The position numbers were made by a program, and so were the translations under genes. Positions 1 to 11,078 of a DNA stretch of 64,000 nucleotides are shown in pieces. The notes below the pieces were generated by a model. The model was not told where the DNA came from. It worked only from the letters and a program-made list of their open reading frames with translations, and made no database searches. The stretch covers positions 167,573,615-167,637,614 of the forward strand of contig CM060964.1 in the NCBI GenBank assembly GCA_030765045.1, written 5' to 3'. The stretch is from Tenodera sinensis. Lineage: Eukaryota > Arthropoda > Insecta > Mantodea > Mantidae. How positions within the stretch are numbered: the first letter of the stretch is position 1; the number at the start of each line of letters is the position of its first letter.

Positions 1-495
1 CTTGTTGATGAGAAGAATCTATGAATAGATCCATGAATAGGTTAGATTCGCACAAGCTGCGGAAGGGGAATTGGACACACAGAAAACCACTCAAGAAGTT
101 GCAAATAAAGAGTTACAACTAAAAGACAGGTTATGTGACTGTCTCATTGTAAATGTCATAAGAAATGAATACCTGGAATACTGCCAAGAAAAGGAAACTA
201 CATATCTGATATGGATGAGTTTAGCGGAAACTTTTCAGAGAAAATGAATAGCAAATCAGTTACAATCCTTTACCCCTCTGCAATGACAGCACTTTCATGC
301 TACTGGCTGGACATAGTTATACCTTGACCGCGAGAGTGCGGACCCTAATACGGCAATTCTAGCTGACTATACAGACGGCATAGAGTGTGACGTACGTCTG
401 AACCCCTCCTCTCGCCGTACAGTTCCGTACACCGGAAGCTAGTGTGTTCACGTGGCACACTGAAGAGTTGCGTGTCTCAAGCTATTCGTAGTGCA

Positions 496-1262
496 ATGCC
501 TAAAACAACTCGCGCACAAAGTGCAATACCAAATGATTTATTGGAACAATTCGGACGCGATATATTTCTTCGAGAAGGTGGTGTTAAATATGCCTTGTGT
601 AAGTTCAGATTATTACAAACTAAGAAGTACTATTTTGAAAGACTGTAATAGTAAATGGCGTAAGCAAAACGTTGAATGCAACTCAAACAAGAATCAATCG
701 AGTTCAAATAGTCGGTGACAATCCAATAAAGATTTATGTGACATGATGCACGCGAACATTCCATTTAGAACTTTGGGCAATCCCTAGTTTAGAACATTTC
801 TGGCAAAATACATAAATCAACATGTTCTAGGAGAAGCAACAATACGTAAAGAATAGTTACAATTTCGTACCAGAATACGATTGCAAAATTCGAGAAAGCC
901 TCAGTGATCAGAAAATACGGGTTTCAGTAGATGAGTCTACAGATGTGGCAAGTATGGGGGTCGGTATACCTTCCGAGAACTGGCAGGGAAAAAAATGTGC
1001 TATATAAAATTTGTTTAATACAAAAAATAATGGCTATGCAATGTTGAACAATTTGGTGGAGGAAAAAAAAAAAAAAAACAAAAAAAAAAAAACAAACAAA
1101 CAAACAAACAGGACAGTAACTTAAATGATAATGTAAATACGTTCACGTATGCTCCATCAACCTCATGCGAAGTCAAAAGAAGTTTCTCGCAGTACATACA
1201 TACTCTGATAAAAGCAGAAACTTCACCTTTGACAATCTGCTTATGCACATAGTTGTGCATTG
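496..1262 (+). pseudogene. Decayed hAT transposase, same lineage as the copies at 3489 and 15935
   Basis: Collinear pieces of a hAT transposase can be read by shifting frame. The N-terminus starts MPKTTRAQSAIPNDLLEQFG. A middle part near 737-870 contains LCDMMHANIP and FRTFLAKYINQHV. A piece near 920-945 reads RVSVDESTD, matching the DUF659-type SVDETPD of the better copies. The C-terminal dimerisation part near 1140-1230 contains TYAPSTSCEVKRSFSQY, matching YAPITSCDVERSFSRY at 4790. Several stops and frameshifts, and an A-rich tract at 1063-1110, break it. No terminal inverted repeats were found around it, so it looks older than the two long copies. The identification rests on collinear similarity to neighbours in the same window. 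It cannot encode a working protein. Confidence 0.8.
1063..1110. repeat. A-rich and CAAA simple repeat
   Basis: Runs of A followed by several CAAA units lie inside the decayed hAT copy. They may be the poly-A remnant of a small insertion, but no target duplication was seen. Confidence 0.8.
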
Positions 1263-1289
1263 TAATTCCTTCCTGTTATGACGAAAAAT

Positions 1290-1910
1290 ATGTATATTTC
1301 ATTACGCAACTTATTTTTTTTTTGAAACTTATTAAACAAAACAAATACGTTTCCTAAGCTTTATTTCACCTTTTTTGGGAGCTACTAACATTTATTGTCT
1401 CCAAAAACTAGAAGGGGGAAGTAGTGTAGATTCACTGAGTCACTTACAGAACTACCTTCAGTAAAGAAAGGAACAAGATTTCGTCAACATCGGATCATTT
1501 AGGTACGTACGAAATGTACTATTATTGTGTGTAAGGCAATCGATATACTCAGGACTGTGCCTCTGAGCGATACACCGTGAGCTGCTGCCTTGCGAGGTCA
1601 TTTACGCTCACCACGGAACAGTCCAGGCACACATCTTACGCTAAAGATCCTGCACTCCGGGGTCTAGTTACCTGTAACCAATGACGCGTCGGCCTAAAAG
1701 GGAGGTATTGATTTTTTCTCGTCGCTTAGTAAATCGTTATCCCCCCTCCCTCTCTCTCTCCCTCTCTCTCCCTCTCCCTCTCCAGTGGCATCACTATTCA
1801 TGATACATGCTAATTACAACCAATGTCACGTCGGCCTGAAATAAAGTTTTGATTTTTGTTACTCTTTCAGTAGGTAAATATTTACTCATTAAGCTACAAC
1901 TGTTTCTTGT
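1290..1910. other. No gene recognised; short duplicated segment and CT tract
   Basis: A segment near 1676-1715 (CCAATGACGCGTCGGCCT, then GATTTTT) recurs diverged near 1820-1858 (CCAATGTCACGTCGGCCT, then GATTTTT). A CT-rich tract at 1741-1785 lies between them. I see no coding content. Confidence 0.5.
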
Positions 1911-1916
1911 TTCACA

Positions 1917-2035
1917 GCATGTCATATATATCAGAACCTACACGTGGCCAGATTATTGGTCTTTGGCAAGTTGGTAAGAGAGTTCGACAAATTTCAGAAA
2001 CTGTGCAAATTCATAGAAATGTAATTAAACGTTAA
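1917..2035 (+). pseudogene. Tc1-like transposase N-terminal helix-turn-helix fragment
   Basis: An ATG-led frame reads MSYISEPTRGQIIGLWQVGK followed by a second helix containing VRQISETVQIHRNVIKR, then a stop. The layout (short leader, RGQIIGLW, then I-x-E and V-I-K-R) is that of the paired-like DNA-binding region at the start of Tc1 transposases. Nothing downstream resembles the catalytic part, so this is an isolated fragment of about 38 residues. Its partner domain, the C-terminal half of a Tc1-like enzyme, lies far away at 34836 on the other strand and is not demonstrably from the same copy. Confidence 0.6.
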
Positions 2036-2039
2036 TGCC

Positions 2040-2590
2040 ACCCCAGAAAGGCGGTTTATTGCATAGATAATAGAATAAACCCTTTCATCGGAAAGCAGCT
2101 ACTGCATTATAATAAAACGTAATAGACAAACATATTAAAGCTACTTTGATACGACGTTGATTCCAGTATAAATACAGGAAGAATTTGTAGAAGGATTAAA
2201 CGTTTTTGTACTTTTCAATACACTGTTATATTATGTTTACTGTACAGCTTTGCACGTTTTTGTGATACTGAGGGCAAAGTTAGTGTTTCTTATAACACAG
2301 AATCGTTGAACGCAATAAATGTTGCTTATTTGAAGCAACATTTGCAACCGTTTCCGTAACAGACATTAAGGATTTGAAGATAAATCTAAAGAAAATTAAA
2401 ACGTAGTTTAACTAGGAGGTCTGGTGTATCCACCTCTCGCCCTCCTCCACGTTTCCTTGTTTTCATTACAGAGCCACGTCTCTACCCCGCGTTGCAACCT
2501 CATTGGTCAATGATTACACCTCACACCTGGGGAGACCCCGTAAAACGATAAGAAACTGAGAGGTGTTCCCAAACGGTGTATATTACTAAA
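2040..2590. other. No gene recognised
   Basis: AT-rich sequence without coding signal or clear repeat boundaries. The last part, from about 2430, is more GC-rich and leads into the dispersed repeat at 2612. Confidence 0.4.
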
Positions 2591-2611
2591 TTCGTTTTGT
2601 GTACGAGCCCA

Positions 2612-2827
2612 AGGGGGGGGGGGGGGGGCAGCTAAGCCAGCCTCCGACAGCGTGCTTCTAACTGGAAAAATGTAAGGACCCTGCCACCTGCTCTGTTGTG
2701 GCAACGTTCCTACCGCCCTTAGCATCCACTCGTCTCATCCATCCTCTCCCCCGGTGCACCGCCATAGGCATAGGCCTTTCGGTTAAGCTGCTAAGTCCCC
2801 CTCCGCAAGTTATCATTGAGTCATAAC
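2612..2827 (+). repeat. 3' part of a long composite dispersed repeat (family D)
   Basis: After a G tract, the segment from GCTAAGCCAGCCTCCG to the end at GAGTCATAAC matches the 3' part of the repeat at 53189-53893, and on the opposite strand the one at 19706-20270. Shared landmarks are CCCTGCCACCTGCTCT, GGCAACGTTCC, CTCATCCATCCTC and CTAAGTCCCCCTCCGCAAGT. The hAT element at 2828 inserted into its last few bases. Confidence 0.8.
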
Positions 2828-2985
2828 TAGGGCTAGGAAGTTCATGCATTTGCATGTTTTTTCATATGGGCTAAAAATATATGCTTTTACGTTATGTGCA
2901 CGAATTATGGGATTTTCAGTTATTTGAACATCATTTTATGGTGCATATAACTGCATATTTTCTTGATTTTTATAAATGCATATTA

Positions 2986-3231
2986 TTTCAATATTATAGC
3001 CCCTATATTACACATTTTAATGATTTTTATGGTTTTTTATTATTTTGTTCATCTGAATAATATTTTTCATATTGGTAGTGTTGCACATGATGGTGCAACT
3101 CACGAAGATTTCAATATTATAGCCCCTATATTGCATATTTTAATGATTTTTATGGTTTTTATTATTTTTTTCCATGTGTATAATACTTTTCATATTGGTA
3201 GTATTGCACATGTTGATGCAACTCGCGAGGC
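2986..3231 (+). repeat. 123-bp tandem duplication in the hAT A1 5' region
   Basis: The unit starting TTTCAATATTATAGCCCCTA at 2986 starts again at 3109. The sister element at 15397 has a single unit, so this is a private tandem duplication of copy A1 or a single-unit loss in A2. Confidence 0.85.
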
Positions 3232-3488
3232 GAGTCATGTTGTCATGCAGTGAACCCCCTGTTTCCATCCCTTCATTATATGTATGTGCGTAGAGAATAA
3301 TCAGTGCGTTATCTGAGAGGTTTATATTAACAAAGATAAAGTGCAGGTCAGTTGGTTTTGAGCAGCACGATTATCGCAACGCTTCCCTGCTCTCCAATAG
3401 TTGTGCCATGGTCTTCAAACGTAACACTGTTGTGAACCGGTTCCCACCAAAATAAATTAGGCGTATAAAATGTTAAAGAGCTCTTTAA

Positions 3489-4966
3489 ATGCCGAAAATA
3501 AAACCAACTTCGAGTGCTAGATTAATGAAATTACAGAAAGAGTTTTCGGGTGATTTAATATCTACAGATAATAGGGCACTGTTTTGTGGAGCGTGTGAGA
3601 AAAATATAGGGAGTGAGAAAAGATTTCAAATAGTTCAGCACATAAACACAGCAAAACATAAGGAGAATTTAATCAGAAAACTCGCAAACAAAGAACCTGT
3701 TCAAAAACAGCTAATAGAGTGTTTAGGAAGTAGGGTTACTGGATTTTCCTGTGACTTGTGCCAAGCATTTTTAGCTGCTGATATTCCCTTGTTCAAAATT
3801 AATAATCCCACATTTAAAAACTTTCTTGCCAACTACACTCGACAACATGTGCCTGAAGAAAGTACACTGCGTAAGACTTATGTAGGACATTGTTACAATA
3901 ACGTATTGTCAAATATACAAAATGAATTAGCGGATCAGTTTGTGTGGTTGTCTGTTGATGAAACCCCTGATTCTGAGCGCCGTTCTATTGCTAATATAAT
4001 CGTGGGTGCTTTAAATAATGAACAAAAGACTACACCTTATCTTCTTAATGTGTGCGAATTGTCGGCCACTGACAATGTAACTGTAACCCAGTTTGTGATG
4101 GACTCTTTGAAATTATTATGGTCATGTGGAATCAAATACGACCGGGTACTTTTATTTGTTACTGATGCAGGTCCTTATATGGTAAAATCAGGACAAACCC
4201 TGAAAGGTATTTTTCCTAACTTAATTCATATAACTTGTTTGGCACACGCTCTTCATCGCATTTCTGAGACAATACGCGATTCTTTCCCATTGGTAGATAG
4301 ATTTGTGTCCGGTACAAAGAGAATTTTTGTTAAATCTCCTGAAAGAGTTAAGTTGTTTAGATCAACAGCACCTAATATCAGACTTCCTCCTGCACCAGTG
4401 TTAACTCGATGGGGAACATGGGTCGATGCAGTTTTATATTATGCTGAGCACATAGAAATAGTCGAAGAGGTTGTTAATTCATTGGACTCGAAAGATAGTT
4501 CATCAATAGAAACTGTGCAAAATATTCTTTCATACCAACAGCCATAACGGCATTGGAAGCTGTAGGATCTCCTTTGCATGAATCACTTTCTGTCTTTGAA
4601 AAAACAATTTGTGATCTAAGTTCGGTTCCTGGTAGCATAGGACAAAAAGTGAAAGAGAAGCTGAATTATATAATTTAAAAAAATTCTGGTTATAAACAGA
4701 TGTGCGATATTCGAGACATCCTTGAAAGAAAACCATCTACCACACCAAGAGACTTGACTCTCTCTGTGAAGCAGTTAACACCATTTAAATATGCCCCTAT
4801 AACATCTTGTGACGTGGAGAGAAGTTTTTCACGTTACAAAAGTGTTTTGCGAGACAACAGACGATGTTTTACAGTTGAAAATTTGTGCAAAGTGTTGGTT
4901 ATGAACTGCAATTTAGCAGTTAATACTAGCGGTGAGACCACTTGTGCTTCAACCTCTAAGGAATAA
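3489..4966 (+). pseudogene. hAT transposase, CGGBP1/DUF659 type, frameshifted
   Basis: The first frame (352 codons from the ATG at 3489) starts MPKIKPTSSARLMKLQKEFS. It has a zinc-finger-like C-x2-C...H-x4-H near residues 33-57 (LFCGACEKNI ... VQHINTAKHK), resembling the finger of CGGBP1-like hAT proteins. Next come the DUF659-like WLSVDETPD (near residue 153), then TDAGPYMVKSG, ITCLAHALHR and LTRWGTW, in family order. A deletion of about 52 bases near 4527, relative to the sister copy, shifts the frame. The C-terminal dimerisation part (YAPITSCDVERSFSRYKS, near 4790-4845) is in another frame and is preceded by an in-frame TAA at 4676. The intact protein would have been about 480 residues. 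Inactive as it stands. Confidence 0.92.
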
Positions 4967-5514
4967 GGTAACTTTATTTATTATTTATACTAACTCGCCT
5001 TGTCTACTGCGAAGGGGCATTGTTTTAATTCAATAGTGCATATTTCTTGGCATATTTTCAAGTTTTTAAGAGCATATTTGCATGCATATTTCAGTGTTTT
5101 TTAGGGCATGAACTTCCGAGCTCTAGTCATAAGGCTTCAATCCTATTCCGTGTAGAACACGTTGACAAGCCCTATGCGAAACCTTCACTGGTGGCACATT
5201 TTACTGTCAACTTCCTATCACTTCAGATCATCCGCGTTTGAATATCCCAATCTTCGCAGGTGTACAAACAGACAGGGCTAGGCTTTCTTGCTCTCTCGTT
5301 TGCAACTGACCCTGCCTGTAACACGCCACTTTTACACAAAATCCTGTGTACTGCTGTTTCCTGTGATGGAAACGCCAAAAATTTGTTTGTAAAATGTCCT
5401 GCGTTTCCTTAATGAACCGGTAGAAACATACGACTCTACTGTGGCAATTGTTAATTAAAAAGGTTACATTCTGCTTCACACGTCTGAAACTAGTCTTCAC
5501 GATTTCATACTTAC

Positions 5515-5709
5515 TATGTTAAAGTATCAGGTCTAGAAGACCGCATAACTGGCCGGAAGGGCTCGGGGCGCTGACCACGTCCCACCCTCCGGTACTGCAC
5601 CTCACCAATGACGCCTGTAGTGGACAGAGGTGGGGGACGCAGTGGCTGGGCGGTAGGCTTTGGCCCTTCGTGGGCTGTCGCGCCGGAGTTTAGTTTTATG
5701 TTAAAGTAT
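5515..5709 (+). repeat. 5'-truncated SINE (family C) with 13-bp target duplication
   Basis: The body at 5528-5696 matches the 3' two thirds of the SINE at 39274 (GCGCTGACCACGTCCCAC, ATGACGCCTGTAGTGG, GAGGTGGGGGACGCAG). It is flanked by TATGTTAAAGTAT at 5515-5527 and 5697-5709. The tRNA-like head is missing, the usual result of incomplete reverse transcription. Confidence 0.9.
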
Positions 5710-5744
5710 ACACGAGTCCACCATTTATAAAAGCCCAGTGTCAT

Positions 5745-6230
5745 GTTAAATGTATTCCTTACATTTGAGTTTTGCTCTAATTTGTATACATTCCTTACAT
5801 AATCTCAAATGTGTTATTTAAAGATTCAAGCATGCATTATGTGTTTGCTTTATTCTTTGGCTCACAAAAAGTTAATTTATACCGAGGACAATTTTAACAC
5901 CAACAACTTAATAAAAACAAAAATGTTTTTCTCTACAACTAATTAAATCAGCTTAAATTAAATGGTTACGTTTTCATCGTAATAAATTATCAGAAAATGT
6001 CACCACCATACTTCTTTGACAAATGTGGATGCGCAAGGCAGTCTTAAAATGTTTGCATTTTTTGGCTGGCTAAAATATCTAATTTTATTATTACAGACAC
6101 TATTTGAACTGGCACCCTGAGATTTTACACCGTCACTTCTTTATTAACTTTTATTAAGTGTGTCACATTTAAAGTAAATGGCTTTAAAGTTAGAAATTAG
6201 AAAATTAAGTCCCAGTGTATCTTAATGCCC
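5745..6230 (+). repeat. Unnamed dispersed repeat H, copy 1
   Basis: AT-rich, non-coding. Long stretches align by eye with 49165-49670: TTCCTTACATTT, AGTTTTGCTCT, AATCTCAAA(C/T)GTGTTAT, GGCTCACAAAAA, ATAAAAACAAAAAT and AATTATCAGAAAATG, in the same order. No terminal inverted repeat or coding content is visible. Confidence 0.7.
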
Positions 6231-6439
6231 TTCGCTGATACACACGCACGCATACATTATCATACAGAGCTTCAGTATGGAGTGAACCCATTCATAAACA
6301 GCATACTGCAATAAAAGTCCATGGAGTCCAGCGATTGGTCAAGATTAAAATAGCGAAAGCCTTCAGGATATCATGTGAAGCACTGTGTGTGTTAACGAGA
6401 TATAGTTCTGCAGTTACAAACTCTGGCCTCCTATTACCA

Positions 6440-8271
6440 TATCAAAAAAGGAAAAGTTAGGAAAACCAAGGTAGAGCAATGTGACATTACATGAAGTGGG
6501 CACATTCTTCCCAGACCTACAAGATGAAAAGGAAGCAAAACAAGGTAAAGGGTATACACGGAGCGGGATACCTCGCGCACTGCTACCTCCACACAGATCT
6601 ATTGCGGCTAACACCCCCCGGGAAGAAGGGATGCAGTGAGGGAACCCCAGGATGCTACAGGATTGCAGGCAGATGGGCCACCGAAGTCCCTAACAAAAAA
6701 GGAAGCAACAAAATGAAGATTGCACATCCTCAATATACATGGATATGAGTAAAGATGAAACCGGAAATGGATCAGGAATCGCAGTAATTATTCTCCCGTA
6801 GTGAACTAGCATACCAATACAATTACAGTATAGATTACATGACCGTTGCTCAAATAACCAAGCTGAACAGCTGGTGAAACGTTGCCATCTTTCACACAGA
6901 TTCCTCACAACCAAAGATCAGCAGCTCTTCACATGGACAACAAGATAACTTTGGACTCTCTAGATAATGCAGCCAATCGATCAATAAGAACAGAAACAAA
7001 AAGTCTAGATAACCGGAGTGTTCCCTACACTTGGATCAAGGCACATGTAGGGATCATCGGCAAGGAAACTGCGGACCGTCTGGCCAAAGAACCAGCAGGG
7101 AAAAGTAAGCTACCAATCAGTTACGACAGCATACCACTAAGTGCGACATTAGATGAGATACAGGAGAGCGGCATACAAAATTGGCAAACTGAGTGGAACA
7201 GGTCAACCAAAGGGGCAGTGACTAAATCGTTCTTCCCAAGTGTTAAAGGCACACTAAAAATAAATATACCCTTAACAAGTAATGTGAGCACATTCCTAAC
7301 TGCCCATGGTTCAAATAACGCCTATTTTTATAAATTGAAAATTAAAGGACAGCCCTGAGTGTACATATGGATGAGGTGATCAGACCAGCGATGTCCAACT
7401 TTGTCTCTTCGGAGACGCTTACAATTCCGAGATACTCTCTATTTATCTGTTTGAATTTGCCAATACTTATACTTTTCTCAAATAGCAATATGCTATTCGT
7501 TTTTTTTTTGTTTTTTTTTTGTTTTTTTTTTTTCCGTGTTTTTCTGTTGGCCTTGCGAAGAGAACGGAATTTCAAAGGCATCGCATAGCAACCAGCTCTT
7601 AAAGCAATTCAGTATCGCTTAAAGCCTACTGTATTCCCATATTCCCCTTACATCTACAATAAAATTAGCAATAACATAATTTCTGAAAATGCTTATGTCG
7701 ATTAAAATGTAGTAGATAGAGAAATACGCATTTGCAAGAATAGTGTGTATAAGAGTGAGTATAGCTTTACATATGGAGTTTCCCCAAATTGAACCATGTT
7801 AAAAGTCTGTACCGCAATAGGCTACGCGACGATCACGTGGTGTATCTTCTAAGGCTCTGCACTTTGATTTTGTCGCCTAATATTGATTGACTTCACAAAC
7901 GTAAGCAGTATCGAACAAGGCACTAATTAACAGATGCTTATCACATAACGTTTGAAAGTGCTTTCGCAAATTAAACGCAGCGTACATGTAACCAACCCGC
8001 CACTGCAACACAATGTACGTCTGAGTGTTAAAAGAGTGGCACAGCCCGCATAAAGTGGAAGGAGGCAAATTCCACCTCCACTCTTTCGTAAACGTTGGAC
8101 ATCGTTGGATAATACCGCACTGCATCTCTTATTCGAGTGTTCAAACTAGACCAGCAAAGAACATTATTCAAGAACTCGATGTTGAGGAGCTATGAAAAGT
8201 GGACAGATAACGTGCAGAAATTAGTGCATAACTATACAAAGGAAGTTATACATTATGTGTGTATTCAGTAG
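6440..8271 (+). pseudogene. Non-LTR retrotransposon 3' end: RNase H and C-terminal tail, interrupted by a hAT
   Basis: This is the 3' end of a LINE of the type with RNase H after the reverse transcriptase. A broken linker (LPHEVGTFFPDLQDE, GIPRALLP) runs from about 6480 to 6620. The RNase H domain follows with YMDMSKDETGNGSG (near 6735), NNQAEQL, DNKITLDSLDNAANRS, then TWIKAHVGIIGKETADRLAKE (near 7030-7095). Next come WQTEWNRSTKGAVTKSFFP and LTAHG. The frame then reads SPECTYG, a stop, GDQ, and is cut at 7385 by the hAT at 7386-8107. It resumes at 8116 as TALHLLFECS and ends CIQ-stop at 8271. Frameshifts and stops make it dead. No reverse transcriptase was found upstream, so the copy is 5'-truncated or lost there. 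Confidence 0.88.
7386..8107 (+). mobile_element. Non-autonomous hAT, family B, copy 1, nested in the LINE
   Basis: The left end CAGCGATGTCCAAC matches the inverted right end (8094-8107, inward CAACGATGTCCAAC). The flanks GATCAGAC (7378-7385) and GATAATAC (8108-8115) match at six of eight bases, a decayed hAT target duplication. The interior keeps only a decayed C-terminal dimerisation region near 7740-7910, with poly-T interruptions at 7500-7532. Removing the element with one flank copy rejoins the LINE frame from GDQ to TALHLLFEC. Confidence 0.88.
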
Positions 8272-8488
8272 AACTACATAGACTCTGGACTGTTATAGGT
8301 TACTACACAATAAGGCACAGACATTAATTACACTAAACTAAGTACATAAGCGTGTATAATAAGCATACAAATTAGTCATTGCTTTACATAATTAAGCAAA
8401 AGCATATAGTTCTATATTACACCACTTAAATTAGGTGACTACAGGGCATGTAGTATTACGTTCATGCCATAAAAAATTTAAAGATAAC

Positions 8489-8536
8489 CACACACCCACC
8501 CACCCACCCACCCATCCACCCACCTACCTACTCAAT
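8489..8536. repeat. CCCA/CCCAT tetranucleotide repeat
   Basis: About ten CCCA-like units in AT-rich, gene-free sequence (8272-8860). Confidence 0.9.
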
Positions 8537-8869
8537 ATGAAACAATTCATAGTTCATACCACCTTTAAGATCGGTACATACGCTGTGTTCTGAGAATTCA
8601 GGTTCCAAGCTATCTTAGTAGACGAAATTGTTTCTTTCACTTCACTCTGCATTTTGCTTTTTTCAATGAATGATATAAAATATTGTGCGAAAATTATAAA
8701 TAAGTATATGCCACAGAAGATAATGCTTTATGCTAATTGTGCTTTACATACAGAATAACGAAAAATTCATAGTTTTTACTATTTTGAATATGCGTATTAA
8801 ACTTCACCCGTTCAGCCATATTGCAGCTCTTTCAAAATACTGTGAAAAATACTTAAAAAATTCAAGTAC

Positions 8870-9505
8870 TGTTACTTTTCTATCACTTTATTGTCCTCTA
8901 AAATTTTACCACAAATACACAGTTTTCTTCTCGTTGTTAACACAGTCCACAGTCTTCCCTGCTATCACAAACCACAACTGTTCTTGGCATAACCTTGCTC
9001 TGTTCTTTCAGAGCCTTTCTTCACTTTCTCTGTCTCTTATATTCTTAATTACGGTTTTACAATCACTCACGACGACCGACGTATCTTCCGGGACGACACA
9101 CGCACACGTGCAGCGGTTGTTGTTCTCACATATGCTGACACACGGAGCCACTTATTCCCGTAGCTTCCCAAACTCACTCACTCTCTCACTGGCTAACTAA
9201 CTAAAAACTAAACCATTTTGCTGCTGCCCCGTGTCCTTTTATACGGGGATGTGGCCACGCCGATCTTTCGCGAACTCCTTCAAACATGACGCCATCCAGA
9301 AGATTCACGAAGCTAGCTGGCAGTAATCCTTTGTCGTGCGCCGCGCTCATTGTTGCCATGTGCTTGCTGCGTGGGTGGTGTTAGGAAGCTTGATCTTATC
9401 CCTTGGTTTGCTCGCCGCCCATTGTTACTTGCCACGTACACACAGCAGGCAGGCGAGGCAGCCTGACCTTTAACGCCCTTTTTTTCTCACCGGCCCAGCA
9501 GTCCT
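8870..9505 (-). promoter_or_regulatory. LTR-like block with TATA box and polyadenylation signal
   Basis: On the minus strand this more GC-rich block has a canonical TATA box (TATAAAAG, plus 9236-9243) in the context CGTATAAAAGGACACGGGG. It is followed downstream by an untranslated-like region and, about 350 bases on, AATAAA (plus TTTATT near 8887-8892). The order U3-like, TATA, transcribed leader, AATAAA suggests a solo LTR. The minus-strand start could be TGCTGGGCCGG near 9500. I could not pair both LTR edges or find a convincing 4-6 bp target duplication. A host promoter is the alternative. No retroviral genes flank it. Confidence 0.4.
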
Positions 9506-9689
9506 ATGTTTTGTGCGCCAACCCAACGTCACAATACATTATTACAGAAGATATCAGCTTATTTACAAACGCAAAATTTGCATGAATTGCTTCTGCAACT
9601 CAATGCAACCTATGGACAAGACAAGAAGAACATTGTAAGCTTTGATCACCTAACTCGCAGTATCGGTCACACTAATACATGCTCGTATT

Positions 9690-10116
9690 GAGTAACATCT
9701 GGCGATAGAACGTTAGTAGAGTCGATAAACATTTGAAAACAGAACATCTATTTGTAGCTTCCAGTTGTTCTATCGCAAGGAGAGATTGGGGCGGATAGTT
9801 CCTTTTATGGAAAGATACAACTATAAAATTTGCAACAAACCGTCCTTCACTGTTTGGTGTCTCGTCGATTGACACCAATGTAACATTATTTCGGATTCGT
9901 TCTCTAATCTTTTCAGTTGTAGGATAGTAATATTGCATATTTCCAAGTCTCTTTACATTTAGTATACTTATAACTGAAACCACGGAGGGTGGGGTTGGTG
10001 AGTTTCCACAATGGAATGTCTGCCACTAAAAATGCTTCCCTCATATCAACGAACAAGTGTGAAAAGTTACTGTTTGAAAACTCAGGTAATATTCTTGTAC
10101 TGGTACCCCTTTTCAA
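9690..10116 (-). pseudogene. hAT transposase fragment, middle region, antisense
   Basis: Two minus-strand frames together match the middle of the hAT copies at 3489 and 15935. The first has MREAFLVADIPLWKLTNPTL (compare CQAFLAADIPLFKINNPTF). The second has VTLVSIDETPNSEGRFVANFIV (compare VWLSVDETPDSERRSIANIIV), followed by EQLEATNRCSV and LSTLLTFYR (compare CELSATDNVTV and DSLKLLW). The DUF659 acidic motif survives. Both ends are missing, and a large AAT microsatellite begins just upstream of the fragment (at 10161 on the plus strand). Confidence 0.85.
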
Positions 10117-10160
10117 AGATTTAAGGTTAATTAATATTATATTTTGTTTATTAGTATTCC

Positions 10161-10436
<276 letters not shown>

Positions 10437-10547
10437 CAATAACGCCGACGACGATGATGATGATACACGAAGTATCTGGTACCAGATGCTTCGGGATATT
10501 GTGTTAGGCGAATGTGATGACCTTGCCATTTTTAATGACGTTTAATG

Positions 10548-10610
10548 CCTCTTCCTTCTACATACTGCACCGCAGGCGGTGCGCAATGATGCTACATGAA
10601 ATGAGATGAC
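10548..10610. repeat. Partial SINE, family F
   Basis: The words TGCACCGCAGGCGGTG and GATGCTACATGAAATGAGATG resemble the 3' part of the minus-strand SINE at 58563-58772 (GGCACCACAGGCGGTG, GATGATACATGGAATGAAGATG). The head is missing. Confidence 0.5.
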
Positions 10611-11078
10611 AATTGGGAAAGAAAATGTGGGAAGCAAATTCTCCAGGTCTAAGCTTAGACTGGGATTGCCGGTTATCACGAATCCATGTCTTAATGACCT
10701 GGGCCATCCTGTCGGTTATGTATTATTTTGAAGTACTTCAATACTAATATCACTGAACAACAAATTTCAAATTTTTTTTGCACTCGAACAAAAATAGGTG
10801 ACTTTGTACATATTAGCTATGCTGAACTCAAGTCTGAAATCCAAAATTCTCTATCACGTACCGTTTTTTTGGAGAAATTGGTTTCAATGTTTTTCAAAAA
10901 TAACGCATACAATAGATGCAAGTAAAATATTGTAATCAATCCTGAGGTGAAATAATTTCATAAAGCTCAACATTATAACGAAAAAGTTATGCGGAATCCA
11001 TAAGTTACGATTAAAGTGAACTAACAATCCATATTTAGGATTGCAAAAATTAAAAATATGACTAATTTTACTCACTTT

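Larger units (their letters stand above)
2828..5125 (+). mobile_element. hAT DNA transposon, copy A1, with TIRs and 8-bp target duplication
   Basis: The left end reads TAGGGCTAGGAAGTTCATGC. The right end, read inward on the minus strand, is TAGAGCTCGGAAGTTCATGC, so 18 of 20 terminal bases match. The flanks are GTCATAAC (2820-2827) and GTCATAAG (5126-5133), an 8-bp target duplication with one mismatch, as expected for hAT elements. Subterminal regions are AT-rich with many TGCATATTT-like words. Inside is a broken transposase (3489-4966). A 123-bp tandem duplication near 2986-3231 is absent from the sister copy at 15397. The element sits in the end of dispersed repeat D. Confidence 0.95.
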
